64,000 nucleotides of DNA from Rhodobacteraceae bacterium HTCC2083 (lineage in GTDB: Bacteria; Pseudomonadota; Alphaproteobacteria; Rhodobacterales; Rhodobacteraceae). The stretch covers positions 810,017 through 874,016 of the forward strand of contig DS995276.1 of assembly GCA_000156115.1 (NCBI GenBank). The letters are read 5' to 3'. Under the pieces are notes generated by a model. The model searched no databases and had not been told where the DNA came from. It saw nothing but the letters and a program-made list of their open reading frames with translations. The translations under genes and the position numbers were made by a program. Each line of letters starts with the position of its first letter. Positions within the stretch are counted from its first letter, which is position 1. Of the stretch, positions 26,301 to 35,366 are shown piece by piece.

Positions 26301-27185
26301 TTGGACATCAGACAGCTGGAATGCTTCGTCGCCGTCGCGGAAGAGCTACACTTCCGTCGAGCAGGCGAACGTTTGGGGTTAAGCCAATCGGCTCTTTCTG
26401 AACGGATCTCAGCGTTGGAACATGAACTTGGTGCGCGACTGTTTTTCAGAACGACACGGCAGGTTAGCCTGACCCAAGCTGGGTCAGAGTTCGTCCAGGA
26501 TTCCAAAAGGATACTTGCCGATATCGAAAGGGCGGTCTCAAATGTTCGCCACACCGCCGAGTCTGACCTACGCCACATCCGTGTGAGCGGGGTAGATGAG
26601 GCGATATCAATGCTGCTGCCCAAAGCTCTCCTTGCGTTTCGTCGGACGGACCCAAAGGTCCATGTGCAAGTACTGGAAACCTCGTCTTCTGAACAACATT
26701 CCCAAGAGTTGATTGGCCATCGTACTGATGTGGCATTCGTGCGCACCCCTCAACAAGACGATTTTATATCTAGTGAGTTGCTTCATCGGCAGCCGGTGTT
26801 GGTGGTCCTTGCCAATACAAACCCTCTTTCAAGCTCTGTCTCATTGTCAGCGTCCGATATCGCCAACCAGCCAATCGTCGGGTATCCCAAACACGCCCGA
26901 CCAATCCTCCACGAAGCGTTGTGGAACGGTTTTCGCAAAATTGGCGCTCAACCAAACATTGTCTGTGAGTTAATTGATAAATCTACAATGTTGCAGTTTG
27001 TAGCTCAGGGACTCGGAATTGCATTGGCACCTGCCTGGGTCAGGAATATCGCCCCGCCGGGTGTTTCCTTCGTCCCGTTTGAACCATGCGAAAACCTCAT
27101 TGAACTATACGTTGCATTCCGCAAATCCGGAAATTCAGACACCGTCAAAAGATTCGTCGATGCAGTAAGAAAAACCACGGTTTAA
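26301..27185 (+). CDS. LysR-family regulator of the catabolic cluster
   Basis: Protein of 294 residues from a TTG start at 26301, preceded by AAGGA at good spacing. The N-terminal helix-turn-helix reads ECFVAVAEELHFRRAGERLG then SALSERISALEHELGARLFF. The effector domain follows from about residue 90. It lies 19 bases after the LeuD-type gene, so it is probably the last gene of that operon. It likely controls the divergent promoter region holding two dyads. The inducer should be a cluster metabolite. Confidence 0.9.
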   Translation: MDIRQLECFVAVAEELHFRRAGERLGLSQSALSERISALEHELGARLFFRTTRQVSLTQAGSEFVQDSKRILADIERAVSNVRHTAESDLRHIRVSGVDEAISMLLPKALLAFRRTDPKVHVQVLETSSSEQHSQELIGHRTDVAFVRTPQQDDFISSELLHRQPVLVVLANTNPLSSSVSLSASDIANQPIVGYPKHARPILHEALWNGFRKIGAQPNIVCELIDKSTMLQFVAQGLGIALAPAWVRNIAPPGVSFVPFEPCENLIELYVAFRKSGNSDTVKRFVDAVRKTTV

Positions 27186-27241
27186 GGGCCCGAGACCGTG
27201 ATTTTCCTCGATGATAAGGAAACGCTGCTCAATGCAGCACT

Positions 27242-27680
27242 TAGGGTCAGGACTTATAACCAAAAGATGACGGCTTCTGCGAGAGCAATTGCAGAGAAGA
27301 AGACGGTTGGGGATCTGTCGTAATGGGTTGAGATACGTCGCCAGTCTTTCAGCCTGCCAAACATCCTTTCGATGCGGTTGCGGCGCTTGTCGTTCTTGAC
27401 AATCTTTTTGCGCGACTTGCGACCGGGGATTATATAGAACCTTAGGAGGTCTATACTCGGCGGGAGCGTCACACCACCTTAAACCATTGCGATTGATGAA
27501 GATTATACCACTCAGAACGCGACGGTCATCCACACGAGCCCGACCTCGGCACTTTGGAAAATACGGCCCCAGTCGCTGCATCCGCGCCTCAGTCAACCAA
27601 TACAAATTGCTCATAGTATCCTGGGGACCGTGAAGCGTGGCAGCGCGGCAATCTCAATCAGTTAATGGGTCCTGACCCTA
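27242..27680. mobile_element. Deleted IS5-family element (IS427-like group)
   Basis: Near-perfect terminal inverted repeats beginning TAGGGTCAGGAC lie at 27242-27253 and, inverted, at 27669-27680. Each end carries TA, consistent with a TA target duplication. The element is 439 bases, about half of the usual 800-900. Its transposase has lost the middle (see the pseudogene inside it). It marks the right edge of the TRAP/hydrolase cluster. Group assignment rests on the ends and transposase N-terminus recognised from memory. Confidence 0.82.
27254..27614 (-). pseudogene. IS5-family transposase remnant with internal deletion
   Basis: The N-terminal part from 27614 reads MSNLYWLTEARMQRLGPYFP and VDDRRVLSGIIFINRNGLRW, typical of IS5/IS427 transposases, up to about 27430. 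The C-terminal part then continues in another frame with RNRIERMFGRLKDWRR and SAIALAEAVIFWL, ending at 27257. About 380 bases between them, including most of the DDE catalytic core, are missing. The element cannot move by itself but might be moved by a related transposase. Confidence 0.88.
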
Positions 27681-27949
27681 GCAAACGCGTGGTCGACAAA
27701 CTCTGAAAACTGCCGTTAGCAAAGAAAGCGTCAAAGTCTAGAAAGTCCGCATAGCAGACTTACGTGGCGATCAGGAGCTCCAAATCCTGCTCCAACGAAT
27801 GCTGCACCTGCACAACTTGAGATTTCCGCACACCACTGCTACACCCATAAAACCCAGCACCGGGGCAGAATCGGTGTGTCTTTTTGGAGGGCAGTGTTCT
27901 GTCTGTTAAAACCGATGCGGCAGGCGCCGTTGATCAAGGGTCCGCGACA
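27681..27949. other. Unassigned region between the IS remnant and rsfS
   Basis: About 270 bases with no recognisable intact gene. A small hairpin (CACCG at 27858-27862 with CGGTG at 27872-27876, followed by TGTCTTTTT) could end transcription coming from the left. The frame of rsfS stays open upstream to a TTG at 27884. In related genomes I would expect nadD near rsfS; it is not seen here. Confidence 0.4.
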
Positions 27950-28318
27950 ATGACCGGCCCCGATGACACCAGCAGCGATGCGCTTCTGGCCTTTATCCTA
28001 AACTCGCTTGAAGAAGACAAAGCCGAAGACGTCGTGAAGATTGATCTGCGCGGGAAAACGGCGATTGGCGATTATATGATCGTGTGCTCCGGCCGCTCCA
28101 CACGCCAGGTTGTGGCGATCTCCGAGAAGCTGTCTGATCGTATGAAGCAAGAGCTGGGCCGTGCCTCCAAGCTTGAGGGCAAAGGCAGCGGTGATTGGGT
28201 GCTTGTTGATACGGGCGATATCATCGTACACGTCTTTCGACCCGAAGTGCGCGAGTTTTATCAGATCGAAAAGATGTGGATGGGCGGCGAAGAGCCTATG
28301 CCACGCCCCATTTCCTAA
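27950..28318 (+). CDS. rsfS: Ribosome silencing factor
   Basis: RsfS of 122 residues from ATG 27950 (AAGGG about 8 bases upstream). The frame is open to a TTG at 27884, giving 144 residues; the longer N-terminus is possible. RsfS binds ribosomal protein L14 and blocks subunit joining during starvation. [21 protein letters not shown] and the [18 protein letters not shown] segment, then [10 protein letters not shown], are diagnostic. It starts the run rsfS-rlmH-gpmI-EnvC-like-ctpA. Confidence 0.92.
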   Translation: MTGPDDTSSDALLAFILNSLEEDKAEDVVKIDLRGKTAIGDYMIVCSGRSTRQVVAISEKLSDRMKQELGRASKLEGKGSGDWVLVDTGDIIVHVFRPEVREFYQIEKMWMGGEEPMPRPIS

Positions 28319-28319
28319 C

Positions 28320-28790
28320 ATGAAAGTTCACATCTGTGCCGTCGGGCGTATGCGCGCGGGGCCAGAGAAAGTGCTTTTTGACGACTATCAAACGCGGTTT
28401 GATCGTACGGGTCGGGGTCTTGGTCTCGGCCCTTTGTCTGTTCTAGAGGTCGAGGACAAAAAGAACCTTGGGATGAGCGCGGAAGCAGTTCTGCTAGATC
28501 GCATCATTCCCAAAGGTGCCGTGATCTGCGCGATGGATGAGCGCGGCACGGTGATGACCTCTCCCAAGTTTGCATACAAACTTGGCGATTGGCGCGATGC
28601 GGGGCGTTCTGATTTGGCATTGATCATTGGTGGTGCTGACGGGATTGATCCTGAACTTCGCGGACGTGCTGATTTCAAACTTAGCTTTGGATCGATGGTC
28701 TGGCCCCACATGCTGGCCCGTGTGATGCTGGCCGAGCAACTCTACCGAGCGGCATCAATCCTCTCAGGATCACCATATCACCGCGTTTAG
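28320..28790 (+). CDS. rlmH: 23S rRNA (pseudouridine1915-N3)-methyltransferase
   Basis: SPOUT-class methyltransferase of 156 residues, the usual RlmH length. It methylates pseudouridine 1915 in helix 69 of 23S r[22 protein letters not shown] and [20 protein letters not shown], which form the knot and AdoMet site, are diagnostic. The C-terminus GSPYHRV is the family ending. The ATG at 28320 begins 1 base after the rsfS stop, so the two are translated together. Confidence 0.95.
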   Translation: MKVHICAVGRMRAGPEKVLFDDYQTRFDRTGRGLGLGPLSVLEVEDKKNLGMSAEAVLLDRIIPKGAVICAMDERGTVMTSPKFAYKLGDWRDAGRSDLALIIGGADGIDPELRGRADFKLSFGSMVWPHMLARVMLAEQLYRAASILSGSPYHRV

Positions 28791-28848
28791 CTTTGCCTTG
28801 CCGCGCTGCTTTTCGTAGAAGACACAAAAGCCAAAGAGAGAGCCTGAA

Positions 28849-30366
28849 ATGAGCATCCCCAAACCTGTCGTTTTGTGCATTCTTGATGGTTGGGGGTTGT
28901 CTGATGACACGGCTGCCAATGCGCCTGCTTTGGCAAACACCCCCAACTTCGATCGCATTATGCGCGACGGCCCTTCTGCCCAGTTGATCACGCATGGTCC
29001 TGATGCCGGTTTGCCAAGCGGACAGATGGGTAATTCGGAAGTGGGTCACACGAATATCGGCGCTGGGCGCGTTGTTGCTATGGATCTTGGGCAGATCGAT
29101 CTTGCGGTTGAGAATGGTAGCTATTTTGAGGCGGAGGCCTTGGTTGAGTTTATTGGCAAGATGAAGGCGAGCGGCGGCACAGCACATGTGATGGGCTTGC
29201 TATCTGACGGGGGCGTGCATGGGATGCTGACGCACATGATCGCCTCATTCGACGTGATCGCCAAGGCGGGCGTGCCCGTTGCGCTACATTTGATCACGGA
29301 TGGCCGCGATGTTGCGCCGTCTTCTGCGCATGGCTATCTTGAAAAGATTGAGAGCGCTTTGCCCGCTGGTGTCAAGATCGCCACCGTTTGCGGACGCTAC
29401 TATGCGCTGGATCGAGACAACCGTTGGGAACGTGTGAGCACTGCGTTCCATGCGATGGTGAACGCACAAGGTGCTGCACAGCCAAACGCTAAAAGCACCA
29501 TAGACGCCGCGTATGCGAACGACATCACGGATGAGTTCATTGAAGCAACAGTGATTGACGATTATGCGGGTGCGCGCGATGGGGATGGTCTGTTCTGCCT
29601 TAACTTCCGTGCAGATCGTGCGCGCGAGATCTTAGCAGCGCTTGCTGATCCAGTGTTTGACGCCTTCACAACTGGCACGCGCCCAGACTGGGCCACGGCC
29701 CTCGGGATGGTCGAATATTCCAAGGCACATAACGCCTACCTCGACACAGTCTTCCCACCGCGCGACATCCCAAACACTTTGGGCGCATGGGTCGCGAAAC
29801 ACCGGCTACGCCAATTCCGCTGCGCCGAAACAGAAAAATATCCACATGTCACCTTCTTCTTGAATGGCGGCGTCGAGGTTCCTGAGCAAGGGGAAGATCG
29901 TTACATGGCCCCTTCGCCCAAGGTCGCGACCTACGACATGCAGCCAGAAATGAGTGCTGGTGAAGTCACTGACGCGTTTGTCGGCGCCATCAACGACGGT
30001 TACGATATAATCATCACTAACTATGCCAACCCGGACATGGTTGGGCACACGGGTGATCTAGATGCAGCAATCAAAGCTTGCGAGGCGGTGGATCAAGGAC
30101 TTGGACGCGTGCTTGAAGCGTTGAAGAGCGCTGGAGGCGCGATGATAGTTACCGCGGATCACGGCAATTGCGAACAGATGTTAGACCCTGAAACAGGCGG
30201 ACCACATACGGCGCATACAACGAACCCTGTGCCTGTGGCACTGGTTGGTGGCCCCAAGGATGCAAAACTCCGCAACGGTCGTCTCTCCGATCTTGCGCCA
30301 ACATTGCTTCAACTCATGACACTAGAGCAACCCAGCGACATGACTGGTGAAAGCTTGATCAAATAA
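28849..30366 (+). CDS. gpmI: 2,3-bisphosphoglycerate-independent phosphoglycerate mutase
   Basis: Protein of 505 residues. It interconverts 3- and 2-phosphoglycerate in glycolysis and gluconeogenesis, with two metal ions (usually manganese). The phosphorylated serine is S63 in GQMGNSEVGHTNIG, and LDGWG near residue 12 holds the first metal aspartate. ITDGRDVAP and NYANPDMVGHTG, then TADHGNCEQM, complete the alkaline-phosphatase-superfamily metal site. GAG AGAG-type ribosome sequence precedes the ATG. Its stop overlaps the next start (TAATG). Confidence 0.95.
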   Translation: MSIPKPVVLCILDGWGLSDDTAANAPALANTPNFDRIMRDGPSAQLITHGPDAGLPSGQMGNSEVGHTNIGAGRVVAMDLGQIDLAVENGSYFEAEALVEFIGKMKASGGTAHVMGLLSDGGVHGMLTHMIASFDVIAKAGVPVALHLITDGRDVAPSSAHGYLEKIESALPAGVKIATVCGRYYALDRDNRWERVSTAFHAMVNAQGAAQPNAKSTIDAAYANDITDEFIEATVIDDYAGARDGDGLFCLNFRADRAREILAALADPVFDAFTTGTRPDWATALGMVEYSKAHNAYLDTVFPPRDIPNTLGAWVAKHRLRQFRCAETEKYPHVTFFLNGGVEVPEQGEDRYMAPSPKVATYDMQPEMSAGEVTDAFVGAINDGYDIIITNYANPDMVGHTGDLDAAIKACEAVDQGLGRVLEALKSAGGAMIVTADHGNCEQMLDPETGGPHTAHTTNPVPVALVGGPKDAKLRNGRLSDLAPTLLQLMTLEQPSDMTGESLIK

Positions 30367-31496
30367 TGCATATCCTGCGCGCCCTTTTGATTGCTTTTGC
30401 GTTCGCCACTCCGGCGGTAACGCAAGACAATCCAGGGGCGACAGCGCAGGCCGCAGCGGATCGTTTGCGCGCGGCTTCAAGTCAGTTGCAAACCGCCAAA
30501 TCCGCGCGTGATCGTGTGAAGGCCTTGACCTCGACAGTGCAAGCGTTTGAGACGGGTCTTGATGCAATGCGTGAAGGACTACGCCTTGCATCAACGCGCG
30601 AAAACGTGCTGAGCCGTCAGCTTGCTGCTCGCGACGGTGAAGTTGCTGAACTACTGGGCGTGTTGCAAACGATCTCGCGCGCGCCCGCGCCTGTGCTGCT
30701 GGCGCATCCTGACGGGCCTGCGGGTGCCGTGCGCTCTGGAATGCTGGTCGCGGAAATGACGCCTGCGCTGACAGCCCGTGCGAATGCGTTACGACGCGAT
30801 GTGGAAGAAATGGCGCTGTTGCGATCCTTGCAGGAAACCGCGACGAATGAGTTGCGCACGGCTCTTATGGGCGTTCAAGACGCGCGCGCCGCGTTGAGCC
30901 AAGCTATGGCAGATCGCAAAGACCTACCAAAAATGTTTGTCGAAGATCCGGTGCGCACCGCGATCCTGATTAGTTCGACCAAAACGCTTGATGCGTTTGC
31001 AGGCGGCTTGAGTAAGATTACAACCTCTGAAGCCCTTGGCCCTTTGCCTGATATTGGCACGCTTAAGGGATCACTGCCTTTGCCCGTTGAGGGCGTGGTT
31101 CTGCGCCGCGCAGGCGAAGCCGATGCATCGGGTATCAAGCGCCCCGGCATCCTTGTCGCTGCGCGCCCGCGTTCTTTGGTGACGACGCCCACAACAGCGA
31201 CCATTCGATATCATGGACCGCTCCTTGATCTTGGCAATGTCGTGATTTTGGAACCCCAAGCGAACCTCTTATTCGTCCTCACAGGACTCGAAACGCTCTA
31301 CGGGGAGATCGGCCAAGTTTTGCCCGCAGGCTTTCCGGTCGGCTTAATGGGTGGAAATACCGCGCAATTGGACCAGATATCGTCACAAGGGAGTGAAGGG
31401 GCTGGAAACACCCGCTCAGAAACGCTCTACATAGATGTAAGAGAAAACAATAATTCCGTGGACCCACTGAGTTGGTTCAAGGCAAGCAAGGAATGA
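30366..31496 (+). CDS. EnvC-like murein hydrolase activator, M23/LytM-type
   Basis: Exported protein of 376 residues: signal peptide (about residues 1-19), then a coiled-coil region (about 25-200) rich in alanine and leucine, then a C-terminal LytM-like domain. The C-terminal part (TIRYHGPLLDLGNVVILEPQ and YGEIGQVLPAGFPVGLMGG) keeps the fold signature, but no full zinc-binding set is evident. EnvC-type proteins activate amidases at the division septum instead of cutting murein themselves. It is coupled to gpmI and followed by ctpA, a common alphaproteobacterial order. Confidence 0.85.
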   Translation: MHILRALLIAFAFATPAVTQDNPGATAQAAADRLRAASSQLQTAKSARDRVKALTSTVQAFETGLDAMREGLRLASTRENVLSRQLAARDGEVAELLGVLQTISRAPAPVLLAHPDGPAGAVRSGMLVAEMTPALTARANALRRDVEEMALLRSLQETATNELRTALMGVQDARAALSQAMADRKDLPKMFVEDPVRTAILISSTKTLDAFAGGLSKITTSEALGPLPDIGTLKGSLPLPVEGVVLRRAGEADASGIKRPGILVAARPRSLVTTPTTATIRYHGPLLDLGNVVILEPQANLLFVLTGLETLYGEIGQVLPAGFPVGLMGGNTAQLDQISSQGSEGAGNTRSETLYIDVRENNNSVDPLSWFKASKE

Positions 31497-31500
31497 GCAC

Positions 31501-32844
31501 ATGAAAAAGTTTATCATGGCCGCAGTCGGGGGCACATTGGCCGGGATCGTCCTGACCACCCAAGTCGCTGCCCCGCTATTGGCCCAAGAAGCGGACAAAA
31601 AGGTAAATGTCTATGAACAGCTTGATCTGTTTGGCGACATCTTTGAACGTATCCGCGCGCAATATGTTGAGGACGTCGATGAAGGCGATCTGATCGAAGC
31701 CGCCATCAATGGCATGCTTACCTCGCTTGATCCGCATTCTTCCTATCTGTCACCAGACGATGCCAACGATATGCGTGTACAAACGCGTGGCGAATTTGGC
31801 GGTCTTGGTATCGAGGTCACGCAGGAAGAGGGCTTTGTTAAAGTCGTCTCCCCCATCGATGGCACCCCTGCTGATGAAGCTGGTATCGAAGCCGGTGATT
31901 TCATTACCCACGTTGACGGAGAAAGCATTCTTGGTCTCGCGCTGGATGGTGCGGTTGAGATGATGCGTGGCCCCGTTGGGTCTGAGATCATCGTGACAAT
32001 CGTACGTGAAGGCGAAGCAGAGCCGTTTGACGTGTCGATCATTCGCGATACGATCAAGCTCACAGCCGTGCGTTCGCGTACGGAAGGTCAAACCGTCGTT
32101 CTGCGTGTCACAACGTTCAACGACCAGACAACGCCCAACCTTGAAGAGAAGCTCGCCAAAGAAGTTGAAGAGCTGGGCGGTATGGACAATGTCAACGGCT
32201 TTGTCATTGACCTGCGTAACAACCCCGGCGGTTTGTTGACCCAAGCGATCCGTGTCTCTGATGCGTTTCTTGAGAAGGGTGAGATCGTTTCGACCCGTGG
32301 CCGCGATCCAGCGGATGGCGATCGTTTCAATGCAACACCGGGTGATCTAGCGATGGGCAAACCTGTTGTTGTTCTTATCAACGGAGGCTCTGCGTCCGCG
32401 TCCGAAATCGTCGCGGGTGCGTTGCAAGACCACCGCCGCGCGATTGTGATTGGCACCAAAAGCTTCGGCAAAGGCTCTGTGCAAACGGTTATGCCTTTGC
32501 GCTCCAACGGGGCTATGCGTCTGACGACAGCGCGGTATTACACGCCATCGGGCCGATCAATCCAAGCCTTGGGTGTCTCCCCTGACATCATCGTAGAGCA
32601 GCCCCGCCGTGCGCCCGAAGCAGAGAATGAGGCAGAGGAAGAAAGCATTTCCCGCCGCAACCGTTCTGAATCCGATCTGCGCGGTTCTTTGGACAACGAC
32701 AGCCTGACAGAAGATGAGATCCGTCAAATCGAAGCGGACCGTGAGAAGGCCGAAACGGCGGCGCAATTGCGTGAGGACGATTACCAATTGGCCTATGCGA
32801 TTGATATCCTCAAAGGCCTCAGCGCGCTGGGTCCGGACAAGTAA
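31501..32844 (+). CDS. ctpA: C-terminal processing serine protease (S41)
   Basis: Periplasmic protease of 447 residues. It has a signal peptide or N-terminal anchor (about 1-28), a PDZ domain (about 95-175, with GGLGIEVT), and the S41 catalytic domain. The Ser-Lys dyad is predicted as S299 in GGSASASEIVAG and K324 in SFGKGSVQ. It trims exported proteins and controls murein hydrolases. The tail after about residue 375 is acidic and charged (EAENEAEEESISRRNRSESD). It starts 4 bases after the EnvC-like stop and is followed by a terminator. Confidence 0.94.
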   Translation: MKKFIMAAVGGTLAGIVLTTQVAAPLLAQEADKKVNVYEQLDLFGDIFERIRAQYVEDVDEGDLIEAAINGMLTSLDPHSSYLSPDDANDMRVQTRGEFGGLGIEVTQEEGFVKVVSPIDGTPADEAGIEAGDFITHVDGESILGLALDGAVEMMRGPVGSEIIVTIVREGEAEPFDVSIIRDTIKLTAVRSRTEGQTVVLRVTTFNDQTTPNLEEKLAKEVEELGGMDNVNGFVIDLRNNPGGLLTQAIRVSDAFLEKGEIVSTRGRDPADGDRFNATPGDLAMGKPVVVLINGGSASASEIVAGALQDHRRAIVIGTKSFGKGSVQTVMPLRSNGAMRLTTARYYTPSGRSIQALGVSPDIIVEQPRRAPEAENEAEEESISRRNRSESDLRGSLDNDSLTEDEIRQIEADREKAETAAQLREDDYQLAYAIDILKGLSALGPDK

Positions 32845-32867
32845 GCAAACGCGAATTCAAATCCAAC

Positions 32868-32897
32868 AGGGGCAGTTCTGAATAGAGCTGCCCTTTT
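32868..32897 (+). terminator. Intrinsic terminator after ctpA
   Basis: GGGCAGTTCT (32870-32879) pairs with AGAGCTGCCC (32884-32893) around GAAT, followed by TTTT. It closes the rsfS-to-ctpA transcript. Confidence 0.8.
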
Positions 32898-32935
32898 GCT
32901 TTTAAGGTAACCTCTTGTAAGCTCTACGCAAATAC

Positions 32936-33328
32936 TTGGAGATTCCACTGAAGACTGTCGCCCTGGTGCTAACTGGCCTCTTGGCCTTGCTTCACATCTA
33001 CATAACTTGGTTTGAAATCTTTGCCTGGACGACAGTTGGCCCTGGTATTTTCGACATGCTTCCAACAGATCTATTTGAACAAACAACCCAACTTGCTGCG
33101 AACCAAGGCATCTATAACGCCTTCCTTGCCTTTGGCCTCGACTGAGCGCTCTTTATCAAAGATCCTAAATGGCAAAGGCACATAGCAAACTGCTTTTTAG
33201 GTTTCGTTCTCGTCGCAGGGGTCGTTGCGAGCATACGAGTTGCCATAAAATCCGGTTTACCCCAGTTCGTACCGTCTGCGATTGCACTGCTTTTCCTCAA
33301 TCTCAGCAAATCATCATCCGTAAACTAA
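32936..33328 (+). pseudogene. DUF1304 membrane protein, broken by one stop
   Basis: The frame from about 32948 (CTG, TTGGAG ribosome site upstream) reads KTVALVLTGLLALLHIYITW and ANQGIYNAFLAFGLD. It meets TGA at 33143-33145, then continues in the same frame with ALFIKDPKWQRHIANC and LGFVLVAGVVASIRVAIKSG to a TAA at 33326. That matches a DUF1304 protein of about 126 residues with four helices. Two single-base changes explain the damage: a likely ATG-to-CTG start loss and one nonsense codon. Confidence 0.85.
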
Positions 33329-33347
33329 GCAAGAAAAGGTCCTGCAT

Positions 33348-33816
33348 ATGCGCCGCCTCATCACGTTTCTAACCACACACGCCATCGCAGTTGGTATCGG
33401 CTTTGCGCTCGGGATCTATCTTTTGCCTATTCTCACAGCCCCTAGCAGTCCTGATGCCGCAATGCTGGAAGAGAAAGCGCAAAGCGCCCTCTTTACCGCA
33501 GAGCTAACGCGCGATTTGAAGGGCAGCAACTTTCTACATTGGGGTGAAGGTACGATTAGCGTCAGCAAAGATGAGATCGTGCACCAAGGTAAGCTCGCCC
33601 CAGCCCAGACTATTTTGTCTACCTCACCAATGAGTTTGTCAAAGATGAGCCGGATTTGAAGCCCTCAAAGACTAAGCGCGCCGCGTTGGTCCGGTCAAAA
33701 CATTCGGTGGATTCTTGTAAACTGTCCCTGACGATATCGACGTTGGCGCTTACACAAGCATCGTCGTGTGGTGCGAAAGTTTTGGTGAGTTTATCACCGC
33801 CGCAAAGTGCCGCTAA
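33348..33816 (+). pseudogene. DM13-domain membrane-anchored protein, frameshifted
   Basis: It begins MRRLITFLTTHAIAVGIGFA, a membrane anchor, followed by LKGSNFLHWGEGTISVSKDE. Frame changes occur near 33605 (next piece DYFVYLTNEFVKDEPDLKPS) and near 33690. A TAA at 33718 interrupts the last frame, which then continues TVPDDIDVGAYTSIVVWCES to a stop at 33814. The pieces add up to a DM13-type protein, a small domain suggested to bind redox cofactors. At least three lesions make it non-functional. Confidence 0.85.
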
Positions 33817-34292
33817 GCGTTATCTTTCAAACGCCCGCGCGCATCACTGCGCGCGCCCTCAGCAGTTACCAAATCAGCAACGCGCCCTAGCCCGTGGGGC
33901 GGCATACCAGAATACACGTTTTCATACTCACCCGCGCGCACCAGATAGGTTTAGTGCAAAATGCCGACGTCACCGCGGCTATGCTTCATACGTTTGTTGA
34001 ACGCACGCCATACCGGAAAGTACGCGTGCTCTTGCGATTTTGCGTAAGCTTCGAGATGGGCAAAACTGCGCCAATACTGCACGCTCAGCACCGCACCACC
34101 GGAGGTATACCCTAGAAAGCCCGTCTCCTGAGCCGGCAAGGCGTCCAGCTCTTTCAGCATCGCAGGCATGGTTTTCAGCAAGGGCAGCCATTTGTGGATC
34201 TTCCACCACACGTTCACCTTCAACCCAATGAGAAAAAAGACAAAATCACCCTCAATCTGCGCTGTCATACGCTCGTTAATTATCTTTGCCAT
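33813..34292 (-). pseudogene. DUF4188 protein, broken by one stop
   Basis: From ATG 34292 the frame reads MAKIINERMTAQIEGDFVFF, then GFLGYTSGGAVLSVQYWRSF and AFNKRMKHSRGDVGILH. It meets TAA at 33951-33953, then continues in frame with [20 protein letters not shown] to a TAG at 33813. That is a complete DUF4188 protein of about 159 residues with a single nonsense codon. Its 3' end overlaps the converging DM13 pseudogene by a few bases. Confidence 0.85.
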
Positions 34293-34378
34293 TGCGCTGA
34301 TCCCGTTCTGTGATTCCCCTAGTACAAAGCCTCGCCAACAGATACACAAGGGCCAGTGCATACGCCGAAAGGTCCACG

Positions 34379-34861
34379 ATGACACCCGAGCAAATCAACG
34401 CCCTCCCTTACCGCCCTTGCGTCGGTATTATGCTAGTGAACGAGGCTGGCGAAATTTTTACAGCCCAGCGTCTCGATAGCAGCGCGAACGCTTGGCAAAT
34501 GCCGCAGGGCGGGATCGACAAAGGCGAAGAAGCGGGCGTTGCAGCTCTGCGCGAGTTGGAAGAGGAAACAGGCGTCACGCCAAACCTTGTAACAGTGATC
34601 AGGGAAACAAAAAGCTGGTTTCCCTATGACTTGCCTCACGCGCTTGTGCCAAAACTCTGGAAAGGGCGCTACAAAGGGCAGGAGCAAAAATGGTTCCTCA
34701 TGAAGTTTCACGGCAGCGACGCAGACATCAACATCGACACGGAGATCCCCGAGTTCTCCGAATGGCGTTGGACGCCTGCGGATCAATTGGTCGCCAATAT
34801 CGTGCCCTTCAAACGCGACGTTTATTCCAGCGTCTTGGAGGAATTTGCACCGCACTTCTAA
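34379..34861 (+). CDS. rppH: RNA pyrophosphohydrolase (Nudix)
   Basis: Nudix hydrolase of 160 residues from ATG 34379 (AAAGG 6 bases upstream). It removes pyrophosphate from the 5' end of mRNAs, opening them to RNase decay. The Nudix box [22 protein letters not shown] lies at about residues 44-65 and starts from the RppH-type [17 protein letters not shown] near the start and the KWFLMKF segment fit RppH. A longer frame upstream lacks support. Confidence 0.92.
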   Translation: MTPEQINALPYRPCVGIMLVNEAGEIFTAQRLDSSANAWQMPQGGIDKGEEAGVAALRELEEETGVTPNLVTVIRETKSWFPYDLPHALVPKLWKGRYKGQEQKWFLMKFHGSDADINIDTEIPEFSEWRWTPADQLVANIVPFKRDVYSSVLEEFAPHF

Positions 34862-35316
34862 TCGCGGCTCCACTGCATGCACTGTCTTGCTTACCCTATG
34901 GTCTGCCCGAAGCACTTGCGGAAATTGACGGGTCCGAAGATGGATATGTCGCCGTGACTGGCAAGCTGTCTTTTAACAAAAACAAGCTTCCTAAGCCCGA
35001 TTTTGAGAACCAAGGGCACACGCCTGAATTGATAAAAATCAAAGCGCGTTTGTCTGGCAAAGCGCTGTCGCGCTCAGGCTTTACAACTCCATTCAACACG
35101 CCACTCACATTGCAAGTACACTGCCTCGGTGAATGGTGCGCAGGTGCCGGCCAAACGTCTAATGTCCTCGTTTTCTTGAAACAAACAAATCAAGGATACA
35201 CGCTCGACTTAAGTCCTTGCGGCGGCCATCTCTTTTCTGAACCGACCAAGAAAGATCTAAAGACTGTGCAACGATGCTACCTGAGCGAGCAATGTCCAGA
35301 ACCCAATCAGTACTGA
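34762..35316 (+). CDS. Secreted hypothetical protein with paired cysteines, start uncertain
   Basis: I do not recognise a named family. The clear part begins with a signal-peptide-like stretch [15 protein letters not shown] at about 34843, followed by [20 protein letters not shown]. Further cysteines occur in [26 protein letters not shown]. The listed ATG overlaps rppH by 100 bases; an ATG at 34690 is also in frame. A GGAGGA at 34837-34842 sits before the signal stretch, but only ATT follows it. The original start may have been lost. Confidence 0.5.
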   Translation: MALDACGSIGRQYRALQTRRLFQRLGGICTALLIAAPLHALSCLPYGLPEALAEIDGSEDGYVAVTGKLSFNKNKLPKPDFENQGHTPELIKIKARLSGKALSRSGFTTPFNTPLTLQVHCLGEWCAGAGQTSNVLVFLKQTNQGYTLDLSPCGGHLFSEPTKKDLKTVQRCYLSEQCPEPNQY

Positions 35317-35366
35317 TAGCATCCTATCTCTTATAATATATCCGCTGGAGGCATCAGCCCTTGTAT

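Noticed and set aside
27681-27949. Remnant of nadD or a second transposase upstream of rsfS
   Set aside because: No frame gives a recognisable segment of either; left as unassigned.
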